Assembly (NCBI GenBank): GCA_031267615.1
Contig: JAIRYM010000091.1
Span: 1-47,614 of the forward strand
DNA length: 47,614 bases
Origin: Dysgonamonadaceae bacterium
GTDB taxonomy: Bacteria; Bacteroidota; Bacteroidia; Bacteroidales; Azobacteroidaceae
Reading direction: 5' to 3'
Shown: in pieces, positions 1-9,098 of the stretch
How positions within the stretch are numbered: the stretch's first letter is position 1
How the letters are laid out: each line of letters opens with the position of its first letter
Translations under genes and position numbers: made by a program
The notes under the pieces: generated by a model
What the model was told of the DNA's origin: nothing
Seen by the model: the letters and a program-made list of their open reading frames with translations, nothing else
Database searches by the model: none

Positions 1-770
1 CCGAGTTGCCCGAGGCTGACGGTGGCGGTGATGAGGTGGAAGCCGCGGTCGTTAAAGAACCATCCGATGTAGGTGTAGTACATTGCGTAGCCGAGCACGG
101 CGGCGAAGGTGAGGAGGAACCAGGCGAGGCAGTTCCGGTCGCGGAAGAGGGTGAGGGCTTCGAAACCGAGTATTCGGGCGAGGGTGAGCTTTTGTTTTGT
201 GGCTGTGGGTGGGGTGTGGGGGATGGTGAGGGCGTGGAGGGCGGCGAGGAGGGCGACGGCGCTTCCGCAGAGGTAGGTTAGTGAACTGCTGTCGAAGGTT
301 GTGTTTTGAAAGATGTTGAGGGCGATGATGCTGAAGAGTCCGGATGATACCCAGCCGAGGGTTCCGAAGAGGCGTATTCTTGGGAACTGCTGCTGTGATA
401 CGTGTTTGAGGGTTATTGATCCGGTGAGCGCCCAGGTTGGCATGTAGAGCAGCATGATGATGTAGATGAGGATTATGGTGAGTGTGGGGCTGCTGGAGAG
501 TCCGGCGGCGAGCAAGAGGAGGGAGACTGCGAGGTTGGTTGCTGCGAGTACTTTCTGCGCGGGGAGGTACCGGTCTGCGATTGCTCCGACGATGGATGAG
601 GTCATAAAGCCGACTGCCATTGCGGAGAGGGCGATGGCTTTGGTGGCGTCTGGTATTTCGTGCCGGGTGAGGTATGCGGCATATGGGATCCACCATACGG
701 CGACGAGCATGTACTGGAGGAATAGCATTGTGCAGAGCGAGATAATGGTGCGGTTTGATGCTGTTTTCAT
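1..770 (-). CDS. MFS transporter, nucleoside:H+ symporter-like, 3' part truncated by window edge
   Basis: Translation from ATG at 770: MKTASNRTIISLCTMLFLQYMLVAVWWIPYAAYLTRHEIPDATKAIALSAMAVGFMTSSIVGAIADRYLPAQ...; multiple TM segments and MFS-like loop. Open at left edge. ATGA overlap with the ksgA stop. Confidence 0.85.
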   Translation of the reverse strand, partial: MKTASNRTIISLCTMLFLQYMLVAVWWIPYAAYLTRHEIPDATKAIALSAMAVGFMTSSIVGAIADRYLPAQKVLAATNLAVSLLLLAAGLSSSPTLTIILIYIIMLLYMPTWALTGSITLKHVSQQQFPRIRLFGTLGWVSSGLFSIIALNIFQNTTFDSSSLTYLCGSAVALLAALHALTIPHTPPTATKQKLTLARILGFEALTLFRDRNCLAWFLLTFAAVLGYAMYYTYIGWFFNDRGFHLITATVSLGQL

Positions 771-1543
771 TTTAATATGTTTGTGAGTTCGATGAACTGT
801 TCGACTGAGAGTTGTTCTGGTCGGAGGTTGAAGATTAGGTTTGCGGTGACTTCGGGTTTGAGGGCGATGTGGGCTGAGAGGGAGTTTCTGAGGGTCTTGC
901 GCCGCTGGTTGAAGGCTGTTTTGACTACGGTACGGAAGTGGCTTTCACTGCATCCGAGCGTGGTTCGGCTGTTGCGTTTCATGCGGATCACGGCTGAGCG
1001 AACTTTTGGGGGCGGGTCAAAGGCGTCCGGCTCTACGGTGAAAAGGTATTCGACGTCGTACCATGCCTGGAGGAGGATGGTGATGATTCCGGAGGTTCTT
1101 GTTCCCTGCTTGGATGCTATGCGTTCTGCGACTTCTTTCTGCAACATTCCGGCGCAGAGAGGGATGAGGTCTCTGTGTTCCAGGACTTTGAACAGTATCT
1201 GGCTGGAGATGTTGTACGGGTAGTTTCCTGTTATCATGAATTGCTGTGACGGGAAGAGGCTGGTTAGATCAAGGGTCAGGAAGTCGGCTTCAATTATCCT
1301 GCCTTTTAGCTCGGGATAATGTGAGGCGAGGTATGCGACTGATGTTTTGTCGAGTTCGACGACAGTCAGGTCTTTCTGTGTCTTGATCAGGAATCTGGTC
1401 AGGATGCCTGTTCCTGCGCCTACTTCGAGAGTTGGCAGTCCGGTATCTGATGGCAGTACTGCTGCGATCTTCTCAGCGATTGAGAAGTCTTTCAGGAAAT
1501 GCTGTCCGAGCGACTTCTTCGGCTGTATTCTTCTGTGATACAT
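767..1543 (-). CDS. ksgA: 16S rRNA (adenine1518-N6/adenine1519-N6)-dimethyltransferase
   Basis: KKSLGQHFLKD, EVGAGTGILT, NYPYNISSQILFK, FNQRRKTLRNSL motifs; likely start MYHRRIQPKK at 1543 rather than 1570. Confidence 0.95.
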   Translation of the reverse strand: MYHRRIQPKKSLGQHFLKDFSIAEKIAAVLPSDTGLPTLEVGAGTGILTRFLIKTQKDLTVVELDKTSVAYLASHYPELKGRIIEADFLTLDLTSLFPSQQFMITGNYPYNISSQILFKVLEHRDLIPLCAGMLQKEVAERIASKQGTRTSGIITILLQAWYDVEYLFTVEPDAFDPPPKVRSAVIRMKRNSRTTLGCSESHFRTVVKTAFNQRRKTLRNSLSAHIALKPEVTANLIFNLRPEQLSVEQFIELTNILK

Positions 1544-1563
1544 AATCTTCTTTTTATTAAAAC

Positions 1564-1580
1564 AGCGCAAAGGTAGTTAA
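1564..1580 (-). promoter_or_regulatory. Bacteroidetes-type -7 element (TACCTTTG) upstream of ksgA
   Basis: Reverse complement of cgcaaaggtagtt reads AACTACCTTTGCG (TAnnTTTG); a clear -33 TTTG was not seen. Confidence 0.45.
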
Positions 1581-1878
1581 AATTCCATGCAGTGTATAGA
1601 AGTTTGGATAGCTGTACAAAATATATGGGGCTTGCTGCAATATAAACAGGCTTTGTGCGTTTCTATAAACAGCGAATAACAGCAGTAATAAATCCGCCTA
1701 TGCACAATACAGTTACATTATCAGAAACCAACAGTGTATTTGTTCTCGACAACATGATGCAGTGTGTTCATCAACCTTCTCAAAGCAGTATCTGTTTTAT
1801 CCGTCAGTTTGCCCGCACCTTCCATGTCGAGCCACTATTGCCTGCGGGCTTGAACAGGATTCATCTGAACTGATTGCC

Positions 1879-2529
1879 ATGCCGATTCTTGTTGCACCAT
1901 CTGTTCTGTCGGCCGACTTCCTGAATCTGGGGAAAGGTATTGAAATGATTAACCGCAGTGAAGCGGATTTGCTTCATCTTGATGTTATGGACGGTGTTTT
2001 CGTACCTAACATATCAATCGGCTTCCCTGCCGTCAGGCAGTTTACCCAAATATCTGCAAAACCTGTTGATGCGCATCTGATGACAGTTGAGCCTCAGAAA
2101 TTCATTACTCAGTTTCGTGACTTCGGCGTCACAAAGCTGACTGTTCATTATGAGGCTTGCACTCATCTGCATCGTACTGTTGCAGAGATCAGAAAGGCAG
2201 GAATGTCTCCCGGTGTGGCGCTCAATCCTCATACTCCTGTCGAACTGCTGATTGATATTATTGAGGATGTTGATATGGTGACCATAATGTCAGTCAATCC
2301 TGGATTCGGCGGGCAAAGATTCATTCCTCATTCGCTTGATAAGGTGCGCCGTCTTAGACAAATCATTCATTCTCGCGGGCTGAACACTCAGATAGAGATT
2401 GACGGCGGCGTAACGCTCGAAAATGCCAGACAGATTGCAGACTCAGGCGCTGATATTCTGGTAGCTGGTAATGCTGTTTTCAGTGCAGAAAACCCGATTG
2501 AAGCAATCAGCATAATAAAAAATCTCTAA
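1879..2529 (+). CDS. rpe: ribulose-phosphate 3-epimerase
   Basis: MPILVAPSVLSADFLNLG, LHLDVMDGVFVPNISIG, VNPGFGGQRFI, IDGGVTLENA; start MPIL at 1879 preferred over 1762. Confidence 0.95.
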   Translation: MPILVAPSVLSADFLNLGKGIEMINRSEADLLHLDVMDGVFVPNISIGFPAVRQFTQISAKPVDAHLMTVEPQKFITQFRDFGVTKLTVHYEACTHLHRTVAEIRKAGMSPGVALNPHTPVELLIDIIEDVDMVTIMSVNPGFGGQRFIPHSLDKVRRLRQIIHSRGLNTQIEIDGGVTLENARQIADSGADILVAGNAVFSAENPIEAISIIKNL

Positions 2530-2534
2530 ACGTT

Positions 2535-3740
2535 CTATTGTATACTCTTCGTGAAGTTTATATACGTTTCCATGTCTTTATCGCCGCGTCCTGACAGGCA
2601 AACGACTGTAACGTCGTCGTGTTTGAACTGTTTTTTGGGAAAGATGCCGAGTGCGTGTGCCGATTCGAGAGCAGGAATGATGCCTTCTATTCTCGTCAGT
2701 TCAAATGCAGCTTCGACAGCTTCTCTGTCATCAACTGCAAGCACTTCCGAGCGTCCGGTTCGGGCGAGATTGGCGTGCATCGGTCCGATTCCGGGATAGT
2801 CAAGCCCTGCCGAGATGGAATATGGCTCTTCTATCTGTCCATCTTCGGTCTGCATCAGCAGAGTGCGTGCGCCATGAATGATTCCGACGGTGCCGAGATG
2901 AATAGTTGCTGCCGAGCGCCCCGAATTGATTCCGTCGCCTGCTGCTTCTGCAAGGATGATTTTTACGCGGGTATCGTTCAGATATTCATAAACAGTGCCG
3001 CCTGCATTGCTTCCTCCACCTACGCAGGCAATAAGATAATCGGGGTAGTTGCGTCCGATTTTTTCCTGCAACTGCCATTTAATTTCTTTGCTGATAATAG
3101 ACTGAAGTCGTGCAACCATATCGGGATACGGGTGCGGTCCGACTGTTGAGCCTATTATGTAATGAGTGTTTGACGGATTGCAGCACCAGTCGCGTATCGC
3201 TTCGTTTGCAGCGTCTTTCAGAGTCATATTTCCGCTTGTAACAGGCACAACTTTTGCGCCCAGCATTTCCATTTTGCGAACATTGAGATTTTGCCGCTCC
3301 ACATCTGTTTTGCCCATATAGACGATACATTCCATATTCATCAAAGCGCAAACAGTGGCAGTCGCCACGCCGTGCTGTCCTGCACCTGTTTCAGCAATGA
3401 TGCGGGTTTTGCCCATTCTTTTTGCAAGCAGAATTTGTCCGATAGCGTTATTGATTTTATGTGAACCCGTATGATTTAAGTCTTCACGTTTGAGATAAAT
3501 GTTGCAGCCGTATTTTTCAGACAGTCTGCCGGCGAGATAAAGCGGCGACGGACGTCCGGCATAATCTTTCAGTAATGCGTGATATTCTTCTTGAAATGTG
3601 GGACTGTCAAGAATTTGCCTGTAATTCTGTTTTAGATTTTCAACGTTTGTATAAAGAATTTCGGGAATATATGCACCGCCAAACTCACCGTAATATCCAT
3701 CTTCTGAAACATTATAGTCTGTTTTATTTTCTTCACTCAT
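2535..3740 (-). CDS. trpB: tryptophan synthase beta chain
   Basis: YYGEFGGAYIPEIL, KREDLNHTGSHKINN, ETGAGQHGVATAT, ACVGGGSNA, SAGLDYPGIGP. Confidence 0.96.
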   Translation of the reverse strand: MSEENKTDYNVSEDGYYGEFGGAYIPEILYTNVENLKQNYRQILDSPTFQEEYHALLKDYAGRPSPLYLAGRLSEKYGCNIYLKREDLNHTGSHKINNAIGQILLAKRMGKTRIIAETGAGQHGVATATVCALMNMECIVYMGKTDVERQNLNVRKMEMLGAKVVPVTSGNMTLKDAANEAIRDWCCNPSNTHYIIGSTVGPHPYPDMVARLQSIISKEIKWQLQEKIGRNYPDYLIACVGGGSNAGGTVYEYLNDTRVKIILAEAAGDGINSGRSAATIHLGTVGIIHGARTLLMQTEDGQIEEPYSISAGLDYPGIGPMHANLARTGRSEVLAVDDREAVEAAFELTRIEGIIPALESAHALGIFPKKQFKHDDVTVVCLSGRGDKDMETYINFTKSIQ

Positions 3741-3763
3741 AATTTTTATGTTTTATTAAATTG

Positions 3764-4867
3764 TTAATTAAGTTGAAGCCAACACTGCACAGGATAATGG
3801 TCGGAATCTTTCAAATCGCCGACAGTACAGTTGTATGCCTTTATATTATCGCTGTGCAAAATATGGTCGATGCGGAACAAAAACCGGTGACGGTTGAATG
3901 TAATGCCCGTTCCAAAACCCGTTTCCACAAAAGCATCACCAAGATTTTCCTTTATTGTATGCCGAGCGTATGATATTGGTGTATCGTTGAAATCGCCACA
4001 GACAATGAGATAAGGATTTTTATTTTCTTTGACTGCGTCAGCGATAATCTGCGCCTGTTTTGCCCGTGCTTTGAAAGCAGGCGTTAATTTCCGGAACATA
4101 AGATGAGTGAAATTATCAAGTTTTTCTGAGTTTGGATTGTTTGTCAAATCATAATATTCCGTTTTTTCTTCCATCGAAAATCCGTTGGTTTCCAAATGAT
4201 TATTAATAAGCGTCAGTTTTTTGCCGTTTATGTCAAGTTCCACCATAATCGAAGCATTATAACTGCTTTCGTATGGAATTTTTTTAATGCCCGTTATTGG
4301 AAATTTGGAAAAAACAGCAATAGCGTGAGTCGTATTTTTGTTGGAATGACTATATTGTTCGATACAATGATATGGAGTGCTTTTCAGAGCGGCTACAATA
4401 TTGCTTTTTTGCAAATGTTCTGCGCTGGTCTTGTGCGCTGCATACTCTTGAATACATATTATATCAGCATTACTGTCAGCAATATAACGAAGAACAGGAT
4501 TGTACCCTTTACTGTCTTTCTTTATTGCATTAAAATTCATCACATTATATGTCAGCAGTTTGATACAGTTTTCGGGAACTTCTTTTGTTTCTAAATTTAT
4601 TGGGAAATAAGTGCTGATTGCGCCCCAGCAACTGAAAAATACAACTGCATAAACAATAATCATTTTCCATTTTTTGCTGATAATTAACAATACAGCAAAT
4701 GCTATATTAAACAGCAGGATAAAAGGGAAAAACAGTCCGAGATATGAAAACCAGACGCAAAACAGTGGCGAAATCCTGTCGGAAAACGAAGCAACAAATA
4801 AGATAAACAGTGAGAAAAATCCCACTGTTCTTATAATATTCCACCACCACTGTCCATGTTTTTTCAT
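3764..4867 (-). CDS. endonuclease/exonuclease/phosphatase family membrane protein
   Basis: N-terminal TM helices then LLTYNVMNFN, ICIQEYA, NNHLET, VCGDFNDTP, RIDHILHS, SDHYPV. Confidence 0.85.
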   Translation of the reverse strand: MKKHGQWWWNIIRTVGFFSLFILFVASFSDRISPLFCVWFSYLGLFFPFILLFNIAFAVLLIISKKWKMIIVYAVVFFSCWGAISTYFPINLETKEVPENCIKLLTYNVMNFNAIKKDSKGYNPVLRYIADSNADIICIQEYAAHKTSAEHLQKSNIVAALKSTPYHCIEQYSHSNKNTTHAIAVFSKFPITGIKKIPYESSYNASIMVELDINGKKLTLINNHLETNGFSMEEKTEYYDLTNNPNSEKLDNFTHLMFRKLTPAFKARAKQAQIIADAVKENKNPYLIVCGDFNDTPISYARHTIKENLGDAFVETGFGTGITFNRHRFLFRIDHILHSDNIKAYNCTVGDLKDSDHYPVQCWLQLN

Positions 4868-5694
4868 TCTTTTTTGCTTTGCTCAAAAAGTTTGCGTTTT
4901 TCTTCTTCCGTCAGGCTATTGTAGCCTGAATGTTTTATTTTATCAAGAATTGTATCGATTTCTTTGCTTTTTGCGGCTTTGCGAGCATTGTAGTTCCAAT
5001 CGGATTCGAAACCAAAGCCACGCCGGCTGGCATCAATTTTAGGTTTTCTCTTGAAAAATGTCTTAAATCTATTAAATAATTTAGCAAAATAACTATCATG
5101 ATTCCAATAAAGAATCAGCACTATACCAAACAACATACCGCCAAGGTGAGCGTAATGCGCTACATTGTCGCCGCGAAACTGTGAAACGCCAAAGAAAAAC
5201 TCAATCAGTCCGTAGCCGATAACCATATATTTCGCCTTAATCGGAATCGGGATAAACATAAGATAAAGAGGAGTATTAGGGAAAAGCATACCGAAAGCGA
5301 GCAACAGTCCGAAGACAGCGCCCGATGCACCGATAGTCGGGGCATTAACCCCTGTTATATACATTACGAGCAACTGTATTAACCCCGCGCCGACGCCTGT
5401 TACCATATAATAGATAAGATATCGTTTATGGCCCCAATAATTTTCAATTGTCGAACCAAACATAAACAGGGCAAACATATTGAAAAAAAGGTGATTGAAC
5501 TCATAGTGAGTAAACATATACGTTACAATCTGGTATAACTTGAATTGCGGCGACAGAATATGATAAAGCGCAAGATAATTCACGAGCGAACCTATCAGAT
5601 TGCAAGCCGCCCAAATAATAGTATTGATGATTAAGAGATTTCTTGTTACAACAGGAAATGAGCCAAAGAAATTGCTTCGTTGATAATATGACAT
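4864..5694 (-). CDS. rhomboid family intramembrane serine protease
   Basis: TIGASGAVFGLLLAFG catalytic Ser region and NVAHYAHLGGMLFG catalytic His; ATGA overlap with the next gene. Confidence 0.92.
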   Translation of the reverse strand: MSYYQRSNFFGSFPVVTRNLLIINTIIWAACNLIGSLVNYLALYHILSPQFKLYQIVTYMFTHYEFNHLFFNMFALFMFGSTIENYWGHKRYLIYYMVTGVGAGLIQLLVMYITGVNAPTIGASGAVFGLLLAFGMLFPNTPLYLMFIPIPIKAKYMVIGYGLIEFFFGVSQFRGDNVAHYAHLGGMLFGIVLILYWNHDSYFAKLFNRFKTFFKRKPKIDASRRGFGFESDWNYNARKAAKSKEIDTILDKIKHSGYNSLTEEEKRKLFEQSKKE

Positions 5695-5707
5695 TGCAAA
5701 ATTTTAA

Positions 5708-5725
5708 TTTTATGAACTACAAAGA
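5708..5725 (-). promoter_or_regulatory. -7 element TATCTTTG upstream of rhomboid gene
   Basis: Reverse complement of ctacaaagataat gives ATTATCTTTGTAG (TAnnTTTG). Confidence 0.4.
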
Positions 5726-5794
5726 TAATTTTTTTTTTTTGAGATACTATCTTATTTTCATATTTTTGCAACCCAAAAACTTAAACTCAATAAA

Positions 5795-5965
5795 ATGAAA
5801 ACAACAAATCTTACCCCGTTTTTAATCATACCTCTTTGTACCTGCGCACACATTCAATATGCCGTGCAGCAACAAACCGCCGGTGCAGTCAATGTCCAGA
5901 AACTAATCCGCATTGATACTAAGACCATAACATGGCAACGGCAAACCGGTAACCAAAATGATTGA
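5795..5965 (+). CDS. small hypothetical protein (56 aa) with signal-like N terminus
   Basis: MKTTNLTPFLIIPLCTCAHIQYAVQQQTAGAVNVQKLIRIDTKTITWQRQTGNQND; lipobox-like LCTC, A-rich leader. Too short for the supplied ORF track. Confidence 0.3.
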   Translation: MKTTNLTPFLIIPLCTCAHIQYAVQQQTAGAVNVQKLIRIDTKTITWQRQTGNQND

Positions 5966-6017
5966 TGAGAACGTTGATGTTTATTCGTTTATAATGTGTA
6001 AGTTGGGTATGATATAA

Positions 6018-6185
6018 TTATGCTTCGGTAATTGCTTCCGAAGGGCAAGCGTCCACACATGTTCCGCAGTCAGTGCAAATTTCAGGGTCAATCTTGTAAA
6101 TATCGCCTTCGGAAATAGCTCCTACGGGACATTCGTCAATACATGTTCCACATGCTATACAATCGTCAGTGATTAAATGTGCCAT
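6018..6185 (-). CDS. 2[4Fe-4S] ferredoxin (55 aa)
   Basis: MAHLITDDCIACGTCIDECPVGAISEGDIYKIDPEICTDCGTCVDACPSEAITEA; two CxxCxxCxxxCP clusters. Missing from ORF track because of length. Confidence 0.95.
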   Translation of the reverse strand: MAHLITDDCIACGTCIDECPVGAISEGDIYKIDPEICTDCGTCVDACPSEAITEA

Positions 6186-6233
6186 TTTTCTTTTTATTTA
6201 TTATGTTAATAAGTTTTCCTTATATACTTTTCG

Positions 6234-6308
6234 TGAACTCTGCCGGGCTCGAACCGGCGACCTCTGCCCTGTCAAGGCAGCGCTCTGAACCAACTGAGCT
6301 AAGAATTC
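6234..6308 (-). tRNA. tRNA-Val (GAC)
   Basis: GAATTCT/AGAGTTC acceptor pairing, anticodon arm CTGCC-TTGACAG-GGCAG, GCCGG-TTCGAGC-CCGGC T arm. Confidence 0.9.
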
Positions 6309-6319
6309 CTAAATCGGAG

Positions 6320-6403
6320 TGCCCGGAACAGGACTCGAACCTGCACGCGATTGCTCACACTAGTCCCTGAAACTAGCGCGTCTACCAATTCCGCCATCCG
6401 GGC
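6320..6403 (-). tRNA. tRNA-Leu (CAG), class II with long variable arm
   Basis: GCCCGGATGGCGGAATTGGTAGACGCGCTAGTTTCAGGGACTAGTGTGAGCAATCGCGTGCAGGTTCGAGTCCTGTTCCGGGCA. Confidence 0.95.
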
Positions 6404-6421
6404 TACTTTCTTAATTCGGGT

Positions 6422-6453
6422 GCAAAGGTACAAACTTTTATTAAATATGCAAG
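6422..6453 (-). promoter_or_regulatory. Bacteroidetes housekeeping promoter for tRNA-Leu/tRNA-Val/ferredoxin
   Basis: Minus strand TTG-N19-TACCTTTG (TTGCATATTTAATAAAAGTTTGTACCTTTG) just upstream of tRNA-Leu. Confidence 0.65.
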
Positions 6454-6469
6454 AATTTCACGGGGAAAA

Positions 6470-7363
6470 TTAAAATTTGGATTGAAAATCGCCTAAAAAA
6501 GTTTTGATCTTTTCTTCGGTAATTTCTTTGACAGGAACAAGCGGAAGCCGCAAAACGTTTTTCAACAAACACATTTGCGACATAAGGAATTTGATGCCGG
6601 AAGGATTGCCATCAACAGAAAGCAGACCGAACAGTTCGCCAAACTGCTGATGAATAGCAAGCGCAGCGCCATAATTATCTTCGAGGGCAAGATGAACCAT
6701 CTGTCCGAATTGTTTTGGGAAAGCGTTGCCGACAACCGATATAACACCCTCAACACCAATGGAAATAAGCGAAAGCGTGATGCTATCATCACCCGAAATA
6801 ACCTGAAATCTCTGTGGTTTGAAGCGAACTATAGTATCGATTTGAGAACTCATTCCCGATGCTTCTTTCACGGCTATTATCTTATTACATTCACGGGCAA
6901 GCCGCAAAGTAGTGTTAGCACACATATTGACGCCTGTCCGTGCAGGTACGTTATATAAAACTATCGGTAGGGATGAGGCTTCCGACAGAGCCTTATAGTG
7001 TTGGAAAAGTCCTTCCTGTGAAGGTTTGTTATAATAGGGCGTAACCGACAGAAGCGCGTCAATACCTGTAAAGTCATCGACTTCGAGGCGTTTTACCAAT
7101 GCTCGCGTATTGTTTCCTCCTAAACCAAGTATGATTGGTATTTTCTTATTAACCTGATTGATAACTGTTTGGGTTATTTCAAACTGCTCCTCGGCACTCA
7201 AAGTAGGAGTTTCGGCAGTTGTACCAAGTACGACAAGATAATCTGTACCTGCCGACAAATGTCTGTCAATCAAATTAGACAGTGCATCGAAGTCTATATC
7301 GCCGTTTGAAGTGAAAGGAGTTACGAGGGCGACGCCCATACCCGATAAATCTATTTGTTCCAT
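6470..7363 (-). CDS. dapA: 4-hydroxy-tetrahydrodipicolinate synthase
   Basis: GMGVALVTPFTSNGDIDFDAL, VLGTTAETPTLS, YYNKPSQEGLFQHYKA, LYNVPARTGVNM, AVKEASG, SGDDS; start MEQIDLSG at 7363. Confidence 0.95.
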   Translation of the reverse strand: MEQIDLSGMGVALVTPFTSNGDIDFDALSNLIDRHLSAGTDYLVVLGTTAETPTLSAEEQFEITQTVINQVNKKIPIILGLGGNNTRALVKRLEVDDFTGIDALLSVTPYYNKPSQEGLFQHYKALSEASSLPIVLYNVPARTGVNMCANTTLRLARECNKIIAVKEASGMSSQIDTIVRFKPQRFQVISGDDSITLSLISIGVEGVISVVGNAFPKQFGQMVHLALEDNYGAALAIHQQFGELFGLLSVDGNPSGIKFLMSQMCLLKNVLRLPLVPVKEITEEKIKTFLGDFQSKF

Positions 7364-7382
7364 TGTTATATGAAATAGCGTG

Positions 7383-7414
7383 CAAAGGTACAATATTTTT
7401 TTAAAACAGCAAGG
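7383..7414 (-). promoter_or_regulatory. promoter upstream of dapA (TTG-N19-TACCTTTG)
   Basis: Reverse complement of tgcaaaggtacaatatttttttaaaacagcaa. Confidence 0.6.
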
Positions 7415-7463
7415 AGGAAACTTACGTTCCCTCCCTGTCTGTTAATATAAGTAAATTGTAATC

Positions 7464-9068
7464 TTAATCAACTTTTTCACCAAGGAATCCGAGGTAGTCC
7501 ACACGACTGCGATTCGTTCCGCTTGTAGTGCCAAGAACTTTAAATCTCAAATAACGATAGGTTTTTCTTTCCTGAGCAAATCTGAAAGGGAATTGGAAAG
7601 AAATACCGTTCCTCAAAGCTTGAACATCTTCAATATAAAGGTTACCGTTCAATATTGCCAAACCTTCCATACCAGAAGGCAATACAAGGTGTCCTTTTTC
7701 TCTGGATATCAACAGTTCCCACGTGCCGTCTGTTTCCCAAAACTTGCCTGCCATTTTATAATCGGCAACAATTCTACCCGATTGTGTTGCGTTCAACGTA
7801 TCAAGATAAGCATAGTTGTAGTTACCATCTGCATCCTGTATCAGGTTATCGCCGTGAATGGCTATGGTGTCGAGATATGACCACGAAGTCCAGTATCGCA
7901 GGTGTTCAGATACGTCGGCTTTACTTCCAAGACTAATAGGAAAACCAAAAGCTGTATTGCTCGGCATATCTCCTTCTTCCTTACAGCCCCATATTTCAAA
8001 GTCAGACATTACCGACGCAGTTCCATAACCGGTACCGTCCTTTTTGTCGTCACGCGGCTCAATACCCAGCACAAAAGTAGTGAATATTGCACTGAAACCA
8101 AAGTCAATTGTGAAATAATAGGGATAAACATCTATTCCTTTAGGTATCACATTTGCTTCAAAATACGCATCTGCCTGATATGCGTTGTTGTCCCACCAAT
8201 AGGTAGCATCATCGCTCCATTCCTGATAGAATGATGCGTCAAAACCAGTCGAGCCGGGTCCGCAATCTCCGTGATATCTGTGTGTATTGTCCGCGGCGGG
8301 CGTGGGCGTCATGCCATATAAGGAACGCGTTATTACCTTTCCATCTGAACCAACAATGGATGTTGGCAGAGGACTTTCTTTCATCGGTGCATGAATTGCA
8401 TAAACAGGACTCGAGTAATTCCACCATTCGTCGATAAACTCAAACTTGTACATTTTCTCTTTTTCAGGCGTAAAATACGCAGTATCATACTTCATAGTAT
8501 ATTCCACGCGAGCCTGCGATGAGAAATAAAATGGACCGGGAGTAAACACAGAATCGCCTTTTTGCAGACTCTTAATGGAGTCATAAACCGAAACAAGAAT
8601 GGCTATATCCTGTTGTGTAGGATTGTCCCACTCAACATAAATACCGCCAGGTCCATTCATTGTTGTCAGAGTTCGAGAAACTAAAGCAATTACATTTGGC
8701 AGCGGCGCTTCTTCTCCTTCTTTCGGTTCAGACAAATTATTGCTTTCATCTACCGCATAAAGAGTGAACTTATGCGGAATTGTATCGCCAAATCCTTTAA
8801 GTATTATACGACCTGAATGATACGAAGCAAATGTTTCCGACAATTCGCCTTCTGTACCGTTTTTCAAAAAAGTGGCTCTAACTCCGACCAAATCAAGATC
8901 TGTAGGCGGAGTAAAATAAACTGTCAGTTCTCCATATCCCGGCACAACGTCGTTGATAGTAACAGGACCGGGCGCAACGTTGTCTTGCTCTGTGCTTAAT
9001 GGCTGTTCCCATTGAGAGCAACTCACAATAGTAAGCAGCGAAATAAATAAAAACAAGTACTTTTTCAT
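7464..9068 (-). CDS. DUF4959/DUF5126/DUF5000-type SusD-associated lipoprotein
   Basis: Signal/lipobox (LLTIVSCSQWE), fibronectin-like N-terminal domains, C-terminal discoidin-like domain (YRYLRFKVLGTTSGTNRSRVDYLGFLGEKVD); sits directly after SusC/SusD. Confidence 0.75.
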   Translation of the reverse strand: MKKYLFLFISLLTIVSCSQWEQPLSTEQDNVAPGPVTINDVVPGYGELTVYFTPPTDLDLVGVRATFLKNGTEGELSETFASYHSGRIILKGFGDTIPHKFTLYAVDESNNLSEPKEGEEAPLPNVIALVSRTLTTMNGPGGIYVEWDNPTQQDIAILVSVYDSIKSLQKGDSVFTPGPFYFSSQARVEYTMKYDTAYFTPEKEKMYKFEFIDEWWNYSSPVYAIHAPMKESPLPTSIVGSDGKVITRSLYGMTPTPAADNTHRYHGDCGPGSTGFDASFYQEWSDDATYWWDNNAYQADAYFEANVIPKGIDVYPYYFTIDFGFSAIFTTFVLGIEPRDDKKDGTGYGTASVMSDFEIWGCKEEGDMPSNTAFGFPISLGSKADVSEHLRYWTSWSYLDTIAIHGDNLIQDADGNYNYAYLDTLNATQSGRIVADYKMAGKFWETDGTWELLISREKGHLVLPSGMEGLAILNGNLYIEDVQALRNGISFQFPFRFAQERKTYRYLRFKVLGTTSGTNRSRVDYLGFLGEKVD

Positions 9069-9098
9069 ATATTTAACTTTTAAAAATTAACATTATTA

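Noticed and set aside
52-696. 214-aa Arg/His/Pro-rich minus-strand ORF
   Set aside because: Out-of-frame shadow of the MFS transporter, produced by its extreme codon bias.
1655-1873. 72-aa ORF upstream of rpe
   Set aside because: No recognisable protein features and overlaps the likely rpe leader; not supported as coding.
5727-5742. Long poly-T run as a terminator
   Set aside because: No preceding stable hairpin seen; more likely an A/T-rich promoter-proximal tract for the rhomboid gene.
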